A stretch of DNA of 64,000 bases from Mariprofundus sp. UBA1536. GTDB taxonomy: Bacteria > Pseudomonadota > Zetaproteobacteria > Mariprofundales > Mariprofundaceae. Under the pieces are notes generated by a model. That model ran no database searches and was not told where the DNA came from. It saw only the letters and a list, made by a program, of their open reading frames with translations. Shown piece by piece: positions 26,253 through 34,146 of this stretch. Every line of letters starts with the position of its first letter. Position 1 is the first letter of the stretch. The translations under genes were made by a program, and so were the position numbers. The stretch covers positions 62,001 through 126,000 of the forward strand of contig DCPU01000025.1 in assembly GCA_002323245.1 (NCBI GenBank), given 5' to 3'.

Positions 26253-27464
26253 ATGAATACGAATCTGGTTTATGATGTGGTGATTGTAGGGGCAGGCGCA
26301 GCGGGTTTGATGTGCGCGGCCACTGCGGCCAAACGCGGTAAATCGGTGTTGGTGTTAGATAAGGCGAAAAAGGCTGCGGAGAAGATTCGTATTTCAGGCG
26401 GCGGCCGCTGCAATTTTACCAATCGTTTTGTTAAAGCTGAAAATTATTTAAGCGAAAACCCCCATTTCTGTAAATCAGCATTGGCAGGTTACACCGCAGA
26501 TGATTTTATTCGCTGGGTGGAAGATTCCGGCATCACTTTTCATGAGCGTGAACATGGGCAGCTCTTTTGTGATGTTTCGGCGCAAGCAGTTATTGATATG
26601 CTGCTCTCCGCTTGTGCTGAAGTGGGTGTTCAGCTCTGGTTAGAAACTGAGGTGCTCAGCCTCTCTCATGAAGATGCATATCATTTGTTTGTTTCCAAAC
26701 AAGGTGAGGCGCTAAACATTCAAGCAAGTGCGCTAGTTGTAGCTACGGGCGCATTATCTATTCCCAAAATGGGTGCTACAGGTTGGGGACACAACATCGC
26801 CAAACAATTTGGCTTACGCATCGTCACCCCGCGTCCAGGTTTGGTGCCTTTCACCTTTAGCGGCAGAGAAAAAGAAGACTTTTTGGCTTTGGCAGGCATT
26901 GCCATTCCTGTGTCGGTATCGATTGCCGATAAAAAGCGCAGCCCCATTTTTAAAGAAGCCATGCTCTTTACCCACAGAGGATTATCAGGCCCAGCCATAC
27001 TGCAAATTTCCTCGTATTGGACGCCAGGTGATTCATTGCTTGTCGATGTCTTGCCGCAGATAAACGCCGCTTTGTTTTTATCGGAAAAGAAGTTGGAGCA
27101 ACCGCTAGCACAAGTGTCCACAGTGCTTTCAAGCATCTTACCCAAACGTTTGGTGGCTTTGTTTGCAGAAAGCTTGCCACTGCAACAAAAGATGCAGTCG
27201 CTCTCTGATAAAGATATGGATGTTATAGCAAACTTCTTGCACGCATGGCGTATCAAACCCGGCAGCACTGAGTGCTATCGCACCGCAGAGGTCACCGTAG
27301 GCGGGGTCGATACCCGTGATTTGGATTCAAAAACCATGGAAGCCAAATCCCAACAAGGCTTATATTTTATTGGTGAAGTTGTTGATGTGACCGGCCATTT
27401 GGGCGGCTTCAATTTCCAATGGGCTTGGTCATCAGGTTTTGCCGCTGGTAACAATGTGGTTTAA
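26253..27464 (+). CDS. HI0933-like (BaiN/YhiN family) flavoprotein
   Basis: About 403 residues. The N-terminal FAD-binding motif is VVIVGAGAAGLMCAATAAKRG, here shown as GAGAAGLMCA, followed by the family signature ISGGGRCNFTN and a C-terminal GEVVDVTGHLGGFNFQWAWSSG motif. The family is annotated as NAD(P)/FAD-dependent oxidoreductase; its natural substrate in most bacteria is unknown. The frame can open at TTG 26205 or ATG 26229, but family members start near MNTNLVYD, so ATG 26253 is preferred. It is transcribed divergently from thiC and is followed 20 bases later by an AT-rich gene. Confidence 0.88.
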   Translation: MNTNLVYDVVIVGAGAAGLMCAATAAKRGKSVLVLDKAKKAAEKIRISGGGRCNFTNRFVKAENYLSENPHFCKSALAGYTADDFIRWVEDSGITFHEREHGQLFCDVSAQAVIDMLLSACAEVGVQLWLETEVLSLSHEDAYHLFVSKQGEALNIQASALVVATGALSIPKMGATGWGHNIAKQFGLRIVTPRPGLVPFTFSGREKEDFLALAGIAIPVSVSIADKKRSPIFKEAMLFTHRGLSGPAILQISSYWTPGDSLLVDVLPQINAALFLSEKKLEQPLAQVSTVLSSILPKRLVALFAESLPLQQKMQSLSDKDMDVIANFLHAWRIKPGSTECYRTAEVTVGGVDTRDLDSKTMEAKSQQGLYFIGEVVDVTGHLGGFNFQWAWSSGFAAGNNVV

Positions 27465-27484
27465 TTTATTTTGGAGAATAGGGA

Positions 27485-28231
27485 GTGGATTTGCCCAAGT
27501 GTAAGTTATGTCTCCAAGATAGGAAGCTTGTAAAATCTCATATAATTCCTTTGAGCATGTTTAAAAATATGTATTCAGAGGGTAGTGTTGTGAAGGTTTA
27601 TAGTAGAAATTCGCCTTACCCAAAAAAGGTCCCTTTAGGTGAGTACGATCGAATAATTTGTGATAGCTGCGAGGCATCTTTTTCAGGATGGGACGATTAT
27701 GCTCATAAGTTGCTATTACAAGAGTATAAAGAAAAATTTTTTATAAAGAACTCAAATGGGGAGAAAAAAGCTTATCGGTTGGTAGATGTTAACTATTCAC
27801 TTTTGAAGTTGTTTTTCATGAGTCTGCTATGGAGAGTTTCAGTATCAGAACGGCCTATATTTTCGCGAGTTAAGATTGGGGGGTATCGTGAGCAATTAAG
27901 GAAATATATCAGCGGCTCACCAAATCCAGACCCAAGGTCTCAAGATGAGTTTTCAGTAATTCTAACTAGATACAATGATGAAATCGGCTCAAATATAATG
28001 ATGGACCCTCATCAGCAGAGATTTGGACATGTTAATTTCATCCAAGTCAATTTTGCTGGTTACGTTGCATACATTAAAGTCGATAAGAGGCGTGCACCTG
28101 CACCTGCACCTATAAATGCATTTTTACTAAAGCCTAACGGACCATTGATAGTTGGACTGAGGTCTTTTATTGAAAGTAAAGAAGCCCAAAAAGCGGCTGA
28201 AATATTAGATTCATTTCCTGATTGGCTTTAA
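27485..28231 (+). CDS. Hypothetical protein with HNH-like zinc-binding N-terminus
   Basis: 248 residues. Residues 6-25 read CKLCLQDRKLVKSHIIP, and CDSCEASFSGWD follows about 40 residues later: two CxxC pairs with SHIIP, as in treble-clef HNH-type proteins. A complete HNH nuclease triad is not evident. The remaining part is alpha/beta, with a strand-rich C-terminal region and a small repeat of Ala-Pro (RRAPAPAPI) coded by a GCACCT triplet. GTG start at 27485 with GGGA upstream. The gene is more AT-rich than its neighbours and lies next to the YefM-YoeB pair, so it looks like part of an accessory insert. Function unknown. Confidence 0.5.
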   Translation: MDLPKCKLCLQDRKLVKSHIIPLSMFKNMYSEGSVVKVYSRNSPYPKKVPLGEYDRIICDSCEASFSGWDDYAHKLLLQEYKEKFFIKNSNGEKKAYRLVDVNYSLLKLFFMSLLWRVSVSERPIFSRVKIGGYREQLRKYISGSPNPDPRSQDEFSVILTRYNDEIGSNIMMDPHQQRFGHVNFIQVNFAGYVAYIKVDKRRAPAPAPINAFLLKPNGPLIVGLRSFIESKEAQKAAEILDSFPDWL

Positions 28232-28315
28232 GGCTTTTCTTAAGTACCCTCTGTATCAAGTGAGTTAAGAATAATTTGTTATTATAGCCCCAAATAATAA
28301 TGGGGAAATTCAAAC

Positions 28316-28585
28316 TTAAAGTTGATCGTAATGCCCGCCGATAGCGAAAATGTAGATGTAGTCGTTGTCATATTTGTAAATGATACGGTCTTTTTGGCTG
28401 ATGCGGCGCGACCAAAGACCTGAGAGATTATGTTTGAGTGGTTCAGGTTTGCCTGTTCCTTTGCTTGGGTCTTCACGAAGCAATTCTTTTAAAATTCTGC
28501 ACAGCGATGTATGCAGTTTTTTATCTTTAAGCCTTAGTGCTTCGTATGCCGCCCAAGTGCTACCCTCAAAGACCAGTGATCTCAT
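28316..28585 (-). CDS. yoeB: Txe/YoeB family toxin
   Basis: 89 residues matching YoeB, a ribosome-dependent mRNA endonuclease. It keeps the motif series WAAYEALRLKDKKLHTSLCRILKELLRED, GTGKPEPLKHNLSGLWSRRI, DRIIYKYD and a final GGHYDQL. The residues corresponding to the active site of YoeB (Glu46-, Arg65- and His83-like positions: KPEPLK, SRRI, GHY) are conserved in pattern. It starts inside the antitoxin gene (20-base overlap), the usual antitoxin-toxin order, and so is translated by coupling. Toxicity is held by YefM binding. Confidence 0.92.
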   Translation of the reverse strand: MRSLVFEGSTWAAYEALRLKDKKLHTSLCRILKELLREDPSKGTGKPEPLKHNLSGLWSRRISQKDRIIYKYDNDYIYIFAIGGHYDQL

Positions 28586-28838
28586 TCATTTCTCTGTCAC
28601 TTGGCTTGTAACCACTGTTTTTTGTATGTGTAGCTGAAGATGCGGCAATTTGTTTCATGAGGTCGGAATTTTGCAGAACATGTAATGTTTCTTGCTCGCG
28701 CTCCCAATCATCGGCACTGATGACGATAAAATCATCACCACTTCTTCGGGTCACTTTAAGCGGTAAATGGTCTGTAACCACTTGCTCTACAAGCGATTTT
28801 ATGTTGTCGCGAAATTTATTAACACTGATACTTTCCAT
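28566..28838 (-). CDS. yefM: YefM-type antitoxin (Phd/YefM family)
   Basis: About 90 residues. N-terminal Phd/YefM dimer and DNA-binding fold (SISVNKFRDNIKSLVEQVV, then PLKVTRRSGDDFIVISADDWE). The C-terminal tail (HTKNSGYKPSDREMNEITG) is the toxin-binding, protease-sensitive part. The start could be GTG 28847, but ATG 28838 follows AAGGTGG with better spacing. With YoeB it forms a complex that represses its own promoter; a matching palindrome lies 16 bases upstream. The pair sits in a low-GC island. Confidence 0.92.
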   Translation of the reverse strand: MESISVNKFRDNIKSLVEQVVTDHLPLKVTRRSGDDFIVISADDWEREQETLHVLQNSDLMKQIAASSATHTKNSGYKPSDREMNEITGL

Positions 28839-28853
28839 GACACCCACCTTGAT

Positions 28854-28876
28854 GATGTACTGTTATGCGGTACATC
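28854..28876. promoter_or_regulatory. Probable YefM-YoeB operator
   Basis: GATGTAC-TGTTATGCG-GTACATC, a perfect 7-bp inverted repeat upstream of yefM. TGTAC/GTACA half sites are those known to be bound by YefM in E. coli, so this is the likely autoregulatory site. Confidence 0.7.
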
Positions 28877-28936
28877 TTGTGAGTTAGGTTTTTACATGTC
28901 AAATATTGGAGCTTTGATAGGTCGATGTTTAAAAGC

Positions 28937-29698
28937 TTATTCTTTTAAACGCCAGCCCAAAGACCAGAGCTTGAGGCAGGCGGCAATGGAAATCAGTGTG
29001 GCAATCAATACGATAGACATTGCCTTGTAGGGGTCGGTGTCACCAACGCCTAAGAAGCCAAAGCGGAAGCCATCGATAAGATAGAAAAATGGGTTCCAAT
29101 GGTTCACGGATTGCCACATTTCGGGGAGTTGTTTCACCGAATAAAATACGCCTGATAAAAAGGTGAGCGGCATGATAATAAAATTGTTGAGCAATGCCAT
29201 ATCATCAAAAGTTTTCGACCACATGCCGCCAATCAAACCCATCGCGCCCATGATGATGCTGCCGCAAATGCCGTAAAATAAGATAAAGCCAATATTGCCA
29301 ATGGGGATGTGGGTAAAGGGCACCAAAACCAATAATAACACCACACCGACAATCACTGCGCGCACAACTGCGGCTGATAAAAAGGCGACAATTAATTCTA
29401 AAGCAGATAATGGTGCCATCATCAAAATAATCTGCACATTCATCAGCTTGCCGACCATGATAGAACTGGAAGTGTTGGCAAAAGCATTTTGTAGCATGGC
29501 CATCATCACCAGGCCAGGAATCAAGAAATTAAAATAATCCACTTCCATGCCAGGGACTTGCCTATCACCCATGGCATAACTAAACACAATCAAATACATC
29601 ACGGCTGTAAGGGCAGGCGCAACAATGGTTTGCATGTTCACATTTAAAAACCTGCGCACTTCACGAGTAAAAAGGGTATAGCAGCCGTACCAGTTCAT
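28937..29698 (-). CDS. ABC-2 type transporter permease (YadH-like)
   Basis: 253 residues with six predicted membrane spans, ABC-2 family. The FLIPGLVMMAMLQNAFANTSSS loop (here FLIPGLVMMAM) and the LTFLSGVFYSVKQLPEMWQ stretch are characteristic of YadH-type exporters. It shares four bases with the upstream ATPase gene (overlap at 29695-29698), giving a two-gene operon of one permease and one ATPase. Substrate is unknown; relatives export lipids, polysaccharide or drugs. The operon lies between erpA and the toxin-antitoxin pair, all on the minus strand. Confidence 0.88.
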   Translation of the reverse strand: MNWYGCYTLFTREVRRFLNVNMQTIVAPALTAVMYLIVFSYAMGDRQVPGMEVDYFNFLIPGLVMMAMLQNAFANTSSSIMVGKLMNVQIILMMAPLSALELIVAFLSAAVVRAVIVGVVLLLVLVPFTHIPIGNIGFILFYGICGSIIMGAMGLIGGMWSKTFDDMALLNNFIIMPLTFLSGVFYSVKQLPEMWQSVNHWNPFFYLIDGFRFGFLGVGDTDPYKAMSIVLIATLISIAACLKLWSLGWRLKE

Positions 29699-30639
29699 GC
29701 TTGCACCTCGGCCGGGTTATTGGTGAGACGTAGGAATACATCTTCCAAATCTTCATCTTCAATCGACACCGTTGAAGAGGCACCAAAGCAGCTGATGGCG
29801 GCTTGGTAGGCATCATTAAAGTTGCTGTTGCCAGCAGTGTCTTTTTTCAGTGTTAATAACAATGCGTTGCCATCAACTCGCGGTGAGAAATCTTCAAGCG
29901 TGATATGTTGCTCAGCGGTTATATGAAGCGGACTATGATAACCCAAGGCTAAGGTCGAACTTCCGACACTGTTGAGTAAAGAGGTCATGGATTGGCTGGT
30001 CAACACTTGGCCTTTATCAATAATGGCCACTTGATTACACAATTCTTCAGCTTCTTCGAGGTAGTGGGTGGTCAGCAAAATGGTGGAGCCATTGCGGTTG
30101 AGCTCGCGCATAAAATCCCACAAGCGTTTGCGTAGTTCTACATCTACACCAGCAGTAGGTTCATCAAGAATAATGATTTTGGGCTTGTGTACCAAAGCTT
30201 GTGCCACCAATAATCGCCGCCGCATGCCGCCAGAAAGTTGGCGTGAATTTTTGCCGGCGTGTTGAGTAAGTTCTAGCCGTTCGAGCAATTCTTCAATCCA
30301 GACTTTGTCGGGTTTGACGCCGTATAAGCCAGATGTGATTTTTAAAATATCGCGAGGGGCAAAGAATGGGTCAAAAGCGACCTCTTGTGGCACCACACCC
30401 AAACGGCGTTTGCACCACGCACGCTCTGAAAATAAATCGTGACCCAAAAACTGCACAGAGCCTGATGTGGGTTTGACGGTATCTGCAAGGATGTTAATCA
30501 GCGTGGATTTGCCTGCACCATTTGGGCCAAGTAAGGAAAAGAATGAGCCCTCAGGCACAGCCAAACTCACGCCCGAAAGTGCGGTTTTTCCATTGGTATA
30601 GGTTTTTTGAAGTTGATTAACTTCAATGGCAAAGCTCAT
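29695..30639 (-). CDS. ABC transporter ATP-binding protein (YadG-like)
   Basis: 314 residues with one ATPase domain: Walker A GPNGAGKSTLINIL (about 38-51), Q-loop PQEVAFDPFF, signature LSGGMRRRL, Walker B IIILDEPTAGVD, and the H-loop TTHYLEEAEELC. The C-terminal extension of about 90 residues is poorly conserved, typical for this subfamily. It pairs with the ABC-2 permease overlapping its end. ATG 30639 is 30 bases beyond the erpA stop, so co-transcription with erpA is possible. Confidence 0.92.
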   Translation of the reverse strand: MSFAIEVNQLQKTYTNGKTALSGVSLAVPEGSFFSLLGPNGAGKSTLINILADTVKPTSGSVQFLGHDLFSERAWCKRRLGVVPQEVAFDPFFAPRDILKITSGLYGVKPDKVWIEELLERLELTQHAGKNSRQLSGGMRRRLLVAQALVHKPKIIILDEPTAGVDVELRKRLWDFMRELNRNGSTILLTTHYLEEAEELCNQVAIIDKGQVLTSQSMTSLLNSVGSSTLALGYHSPLHITAEQHITLEDFSPRVDGNALLLTLKKDTAGNSNFNDAYQAAISCFGASSTVSIEDEDLEDVFLRLTNNPAEVQA

Positions 30640-30669
30640 AAAAAAGTAAAGGGGCTAAAAGAGGTTGGC

Positions 30670-31038
30670 TTAGTATTCAGCTGAAGCGTGGCCACAACCT
30701 GCACCTGCATCAGCAGGGGTGAATGATTTACCGCAACCGCAGGTGGATGCTGCGTTAGGGTTTTTAATGACAAATGATTCGCCTTGAAGTGAGGTTTGAT
30801 AATCTACTTCCGAGCCATTGAGCATACCCATACTCATTTGGTCGACCAAAAGTGGCACACCAAAGCTTTCAACGACAGTGTCGTTTTCTTTGACTTCATC
30901 ATCAAAAGTAAAACCATATTCAAAGCCTGAGCAGCCACCACCAGATACAAAAATCCGAAGTTTTAGATTTTTGTTTTCTTCGGTTGCCATCAAAGATGAA
31001 ATTTTTGCTGCTGCACTTTCGCTCATAGTTACTGACAT
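30670..31038 (-). CDS. erpA: Iron-sulfur cluster insertion protein ErpA-like (A-type carrier)
   Basis: 122 residues of the HesB/IscA family, carrying Fe-S clusters to target proteins. Three ligand cysteines are present: Cys36 in [12 protein letters not shown] and Cys100/Cys102 in STCGCGKSF, matching the ErpA spacing. An extra Cys-Gly-His near the end is unusual. The frame could open at 31089, but ATG 31038 has GGAGCG seven bases upstream and gives the family length. Divergent from the NarL-type kinase gene. ErpA versus IscA cannot be fully separated from sequence alone, but the absence of isc neighbours favours ErpA. Confidence 0.86.
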   Translation of the reverse strand: MSVTMSESAAAKISSLMATEENKNLKLRIFVSGGGCSGFEYGFTFDDEVKENDTVVESFGVPLLVDQMSMGMLNGSEVDYQTSLQGESFVIKNPNAASTCGCGKSFTPADAGAGCGHASAEY

Positions 31039-31149
31039 GGTATCACGCTCCGCTTTTGAATGAATATATCCCATCATCCATCTCGGCACAAGTGTTGCTT
31101 AGATGATATAAATTACAACCCCCTCCAGAGCGTGGGATTAGGTGGATAC

Positions 31150-31836
31150 ATGAATGTAGACAAACAAACCCAACGAGACAGCCAAGAATTGCGTCAAAAC
31201 TTTGAGATGCTTGAGCAAGAACGCCGTGAAATCGCTTATGCTTTGCACAATGAAATGGGCCAGCAACTCACAGCTATTCGCACTGCTGCGCAACTGATGA
31301 TCCGCCAAAGTGAAGGCCGACAAACGCACCCTGTGGCGCAAACCATCGTGGAACTTACCGATGGTATGTTCACGCAAATGCATCATATGCTGCAGCGCTT
31401 AAGGCCAAGTACACTGGATAAGTTAGGGCTGATTGCTGCGCTAGAGGATTTGGTGCTTTTAAATCATGAGCAGTTGCAGCTAACTACATCGTTGGAATTG
31501 GATGGTGATGTGGAAACTACAGAACAGAGCATGAAAGCTGATTTGGAATTGGCGATTTATCGTATTGTGCAAGAGGCGCTCACCAATGCTGTGCGTCATG
31601 GCCAAGCTAAAATGGCCAAAGTGTTGCTGCGCAAAGATGGGAATAGGCTTAAGCTAGAAGTCTCCAATAATGGTCAAGCGCTCGATGCAGCGCTGGATAG
31701 CTTATTACAACGCAAACGCAGTAGTGTGGGTTTGTTTGGTATCAAACAACGCGTTCAAGCATGGGGTGGCGAAATTCATTTTGAAAACGCTGGCCAGCAA
31801 GTGGTGCTCACGTGTTTGTTTCCTTTGGATTTTTAA
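31150..31836 (+). CDS. Sensor histidine kinase, HisKA_3 type, soluble
   Basis: 228 residues, unusually short for a sensor: no membrane segment or recognisable input domain. The dimerisation and phosphoacceptor helix is at the front (EIAYALHNEMGQQLTAIR, His33), and the ATPase domain has EALTNAVRHG (N box) and SVGLFGIKQRVQAWGG (G boxes). It is like the transmitter of NarX/NarQ or DegS-type kinases. ATG 31150 with GGTGG upstream; an upstream in-frame ATG at 31060 adds 30 poorly conserved residues. Its stop touches the start of the response regulator gene (no gap), so the two form one operon. The signal is unknown. Confidence 0.88.
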   Translation: MNVDKQTQRDSQELRQNFEMLEQERREIAYALHNEMGQQLTAIRTAAQLMIRQSEGRQTHPVAQTIVELTDGMFTQMHHMLQRLRPSTLDKLGLIAALEDLVLLNHEQLQLTTSLELDGDVETTEQSMKADLELAIYRIVQEALTNAVRHGQAKMAKVLLRKDGNRLKLEVSNNGQALDAALDSLLQRKRSSVGLFGIKQRVQAWGGEIHFENAGQQVVLTCLFPLDF

Positions 31837-32481
31837 ATGGCCATCGAAGTCATCAGAGTGATGCTGGTGGATGATCATCCTATGGTACGCATGGGCTTTC
31901 GGCAGTTGCTTGAAAGCACCCTGGACATTCGGGTCTGCCAAGAAGCAGAGACAGGTGAGGATGCTTATCGATCCTATCGAAAATCGCCTGCGGATATCAT
32001 CATTATGGATATTTCCATGCCAGGCATGGGCGGGCTGCCTGCAGCGCGCCATATTTTAGAATACGACCCCCAAGCCAAAATAATGATGCTGACTATGCAT
32101 GAGAGCCGTACCTTTGTGGCGCGGGCCTTAAAACTTGGCATTAAGGGTTTTCTCACCAAACGCAGCGACCCCGAAGAGTTGATTAAAGCTGTGCGTCTTA
32201 TCGACCGCGGTCGCTCATATATTGAGCCATCGCTGGCACAGGATTTGGCCGTGTCATCACTGACGGGCAGTGAGGATGCTATTGATATTCTGAGTCCGCG
32301 GGAGTTTGAGGTGTTTTCGGCGCTGGCTGATGGCCGCTCAGTGAATGATATTTCATCGCTGCTGCATTTAAGCCCTAAAACAGTGGGCGTGCATAGAACC
32401 AATGTGATGAAAAAGCTTCATGCTGATAATTTATCGTATATTACCCGTTTGGCCATTCGGCATGGGGTGATTGCTGCTTGA
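31837..32481 (+). CDS. NarL/UhpA family response regulator
   Basis: 214 residues: receiver domain 1-125 with acidic pair VDDHP, phospho-accepting Asp58 (IIIMDISMPGMGG) and LTKRSDPEELIKA around the conserved lysine. The C-terminal LuxR-type HTH (LSPREFEVFSALADGRSVNDIS, then SPKTVGVHRTNVMKKLH) spans about 150-210. It is directly downstream of the histidine kinase and is its probable partner. The gene ends six bases before the convergent ftsY stop. Target promoters are not visible here. Confidence 0.93.
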   Translation: MAIEVIRVMLVDDHPMVRMGFRQLLESTLDIRVCQEAETGEDAYRSYRKSPADIIIMDISMPGMGGLPAARHILEYDPQAKIMMLTMHESRTFVARALKLGIKGFLTKRSDPEELIKAVRLIDRGRSYIEPSLAQDLAVSSLTGSEDAIDILSPREFEVFSALADGRSVNDISSLLHLSPKTVGVHRTNVMKKLHADNLSYITRLAIRHGVIAA

Positions 32482-32487
32482 AATAAA

Positions 32488-33399
32488 TTAGGCCGATTCG
32501 GTTGGTTGGGGTTCTGCTAGACTTGCTTCTGGAAGTAAGCTGTTGACATAGTTTTCAGCATGAAAAGGCATCAAATCTTCAAGATTCTCACCCACGCCAA
32601 CAAAACGAACGGGAAGCTTAAAGCGCTCACACAATTGCAGTAAAATGCCGCCTTTTCCTGTGCCATCAAGCTTGGTCACAATCAGGCCGGTGGTGTGGAT
32701 GATTTCTTTAAATTTCTCCACCTGCACCACAGCATTTTGCCCTGTGCCGCCATCGACAACATGCCAAACTTCATGCGGCGCGCCAGCAAGGGCCTTGTTC
32801 ATCACCCGATACACTTTGGCCAACTCGTTCATCAGGCTGGTATCGGTTTGCACACGTCCTGCTGTGTCGATAATGACCACATCATACCCCTTGGCGATGC
32901 CTCGAGAAATCGTATCAAAAGCAACGGATGCTGGATCTGAACCTTCGGCTTGTTTCACAATATCGGCGCCAGCGCGTGTTACCCAAACTGCCAATTGTTC
33001 AACAGCCGCAGCACGAAAGGTGTCGGCAGCGCCCACCAAAACTTTTTTACCTTCAGCTCCATACTGATGCGCTAACTTGCCAATGGTGGTAGTTTTTCCC
33101 GTGCCATTCACGCCAGCCACCAGCAAGACAAAAGGGATTTTTTCAGGTTGATTCATTTGCGTGTTCTGGCGAAGGGTAGTAAGCATCATCTCGCGCAATT
33201 TATCCATAGGATCAGCTGCTTTTTTACAGCTCTCAATATATCGCGCAGCCAGTGGCGCACCCACATCGGCCATAATCAAACCGTCTTCAATATCCATCCA
33301 TGTGTTTGCATCGATTTTGCTGCCTGATTTGGGCAAAATTTGCGCCAGACTATCTCGGCTTTTGCTTAATCCTTTTTTTAATCGGCTGAAAAACGACAT
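32488..33399 (-). CDS. ftsY: Signal recognition particle receptor FtsY
   Basis: 303 residues: short N-terminal membrane-binding helices (FFSRLKKGLSKSRDSL) instead of the long acidic A domain of E. coli, then the NG GTPase. G motifs are present: GVNGTGKTTTIGKLA (P-loop), DTFRAAAVEQL, DTAGRVQTD, TKLDGTGKGG, and the closing GVGENLEDLMPF. It docks ribosome-SRP complexes at the membrane. The frame opens at 33414, but the family start MSFFSRL is at 33399, with GGTGGGTGGG upstream. Length without an acidic A domain is common outside enterobacteria. Confidence 0.96.
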   Translation of the reverse strand: MSFFSRLKKGLSKSRDSLAQILPKSGSKIDANTWMDIEDGLIMADVGAPLAARYIESCKKAADPMDKLREMMLTTLRQNTQMNQPEKIPFVLLVAGVNGTGKTTTIGKLAHQYGAEGKKVLVGAADTFRAAAVEQLAVWVTRAGADIVKQAEGSDPASVAFDTISRGIAKGYDVVIIDTAGRVQTDTSLMNELAKVYRVMNKALAGAPHEVWHVVDGGTGQNAVVQVEKFKEIIHTTGLIVTKLDGTGKGGILLQLCERFKLPVRFVGVGENLEDLMPFHAENYVNSLLPEASLAEPQPTESA

Positions 33400-33488
33400 T
33401 GACCCACCCACCATGTTTTTAACGAGTATCGTATCCTTATGATTTGTATGGATTTGGCAAGTTTGGCAAAGGCATTTAGACTGTGACC

Positions 33489-34127
33489 ATGATTAGGCAA
33501 ATCCCATTTAAGCTGGCTGTTATCGATTTGGATAACACCCTGTATGCAGCCGATAACGGTGTTTTTTCACGTATGGATGCACGCATGAATGCTTATATAC
33601 AGCGTGAGTTAAAATTGGATTTTGACCAAGCTAATGCAATGCGGGTGAAATATTGGCGGCAGTATGGGTCAACTTTGCGCGGATTGATGTTACATCACGG
33701 CCAAGATGCGGAAACTTTTTTGCTTGAGGCTCATGATATTGCTGCCCATGAGTTATTGATGCCCAATGCAACATTGGCTCAGACTTTAGCGCAAATTCCT
33801 GTAAGAAAGGTGATTCATACCAATGGCACACGCGAGCATGCTGAAAAAATCTTAGAAGTGCTGGGTGTACAGCATCATTTTGCAGAAATTTATGATATTC
33901 GTTTTAACCAATATCAGCCTAAACCAAATGTGAGCACCTTGTTACAGCTTTTTGAGAAAGAGCAAGTTGAGGGTAGGGATGTGTTGGTGGTTGATGATAT
34001 GCCAAATAATTTAACGGCTGCAAAAGAGGCAGGCGCAAAAACGGCGTGGGTGCATGCTGATGCCGCCAACAATATCCATGAATGGGATATTGCGGCCACA
34101 TCATTTTCGGGATTGCTGCGCGATTAA
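33489..34127 (+). CDS. HAD-superfamily pyrimidine 5'-nucleotidase-like hydrolase
   Basis: About 212 residues. HAD motif I is DLDNTLYA, motif II TNGT, motif III a lysine in QPKPNVS, and motif IV VVDDMPNNLTAA. The cap is helical and inserted after motif I (FSRMDARMNAYIQREL, VKYWRQYGSTLRGLM). This D-x-D-N-T-L-Y and cap arrangement is shared with the SDT1/PHM8-type pyrimidine nucleotidases. GTG 33483 and ATG 33489 are both in frame; no strong ribosome site is seen. Substrate is inferred from subfamily. Convergent with the aspartokinase gene, 19 bases apart. Confidence 0.82.
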   Translation: MIRQIPFKLAVIDLDNTLYAADNGVFSRMDARMNAYIQRELKLDFDQANAMRVKYWRQYGSTLRGLMLHHGQDAETFLLEAHDIAAHELLMPNATLAQTLAQIPVRKVIHTNGTREHAEKILEVLGVQHHFAEIYDIRFNQYQPKPNVSTLLQLFEKEQVEGRDVLVVDDMPNNLTAAKEAGAKTAWVHADAANNIHEWDIAATSFSGLLRD

Positions 34128-34146
34128 GCGCGAACTAGTTTGTTAT

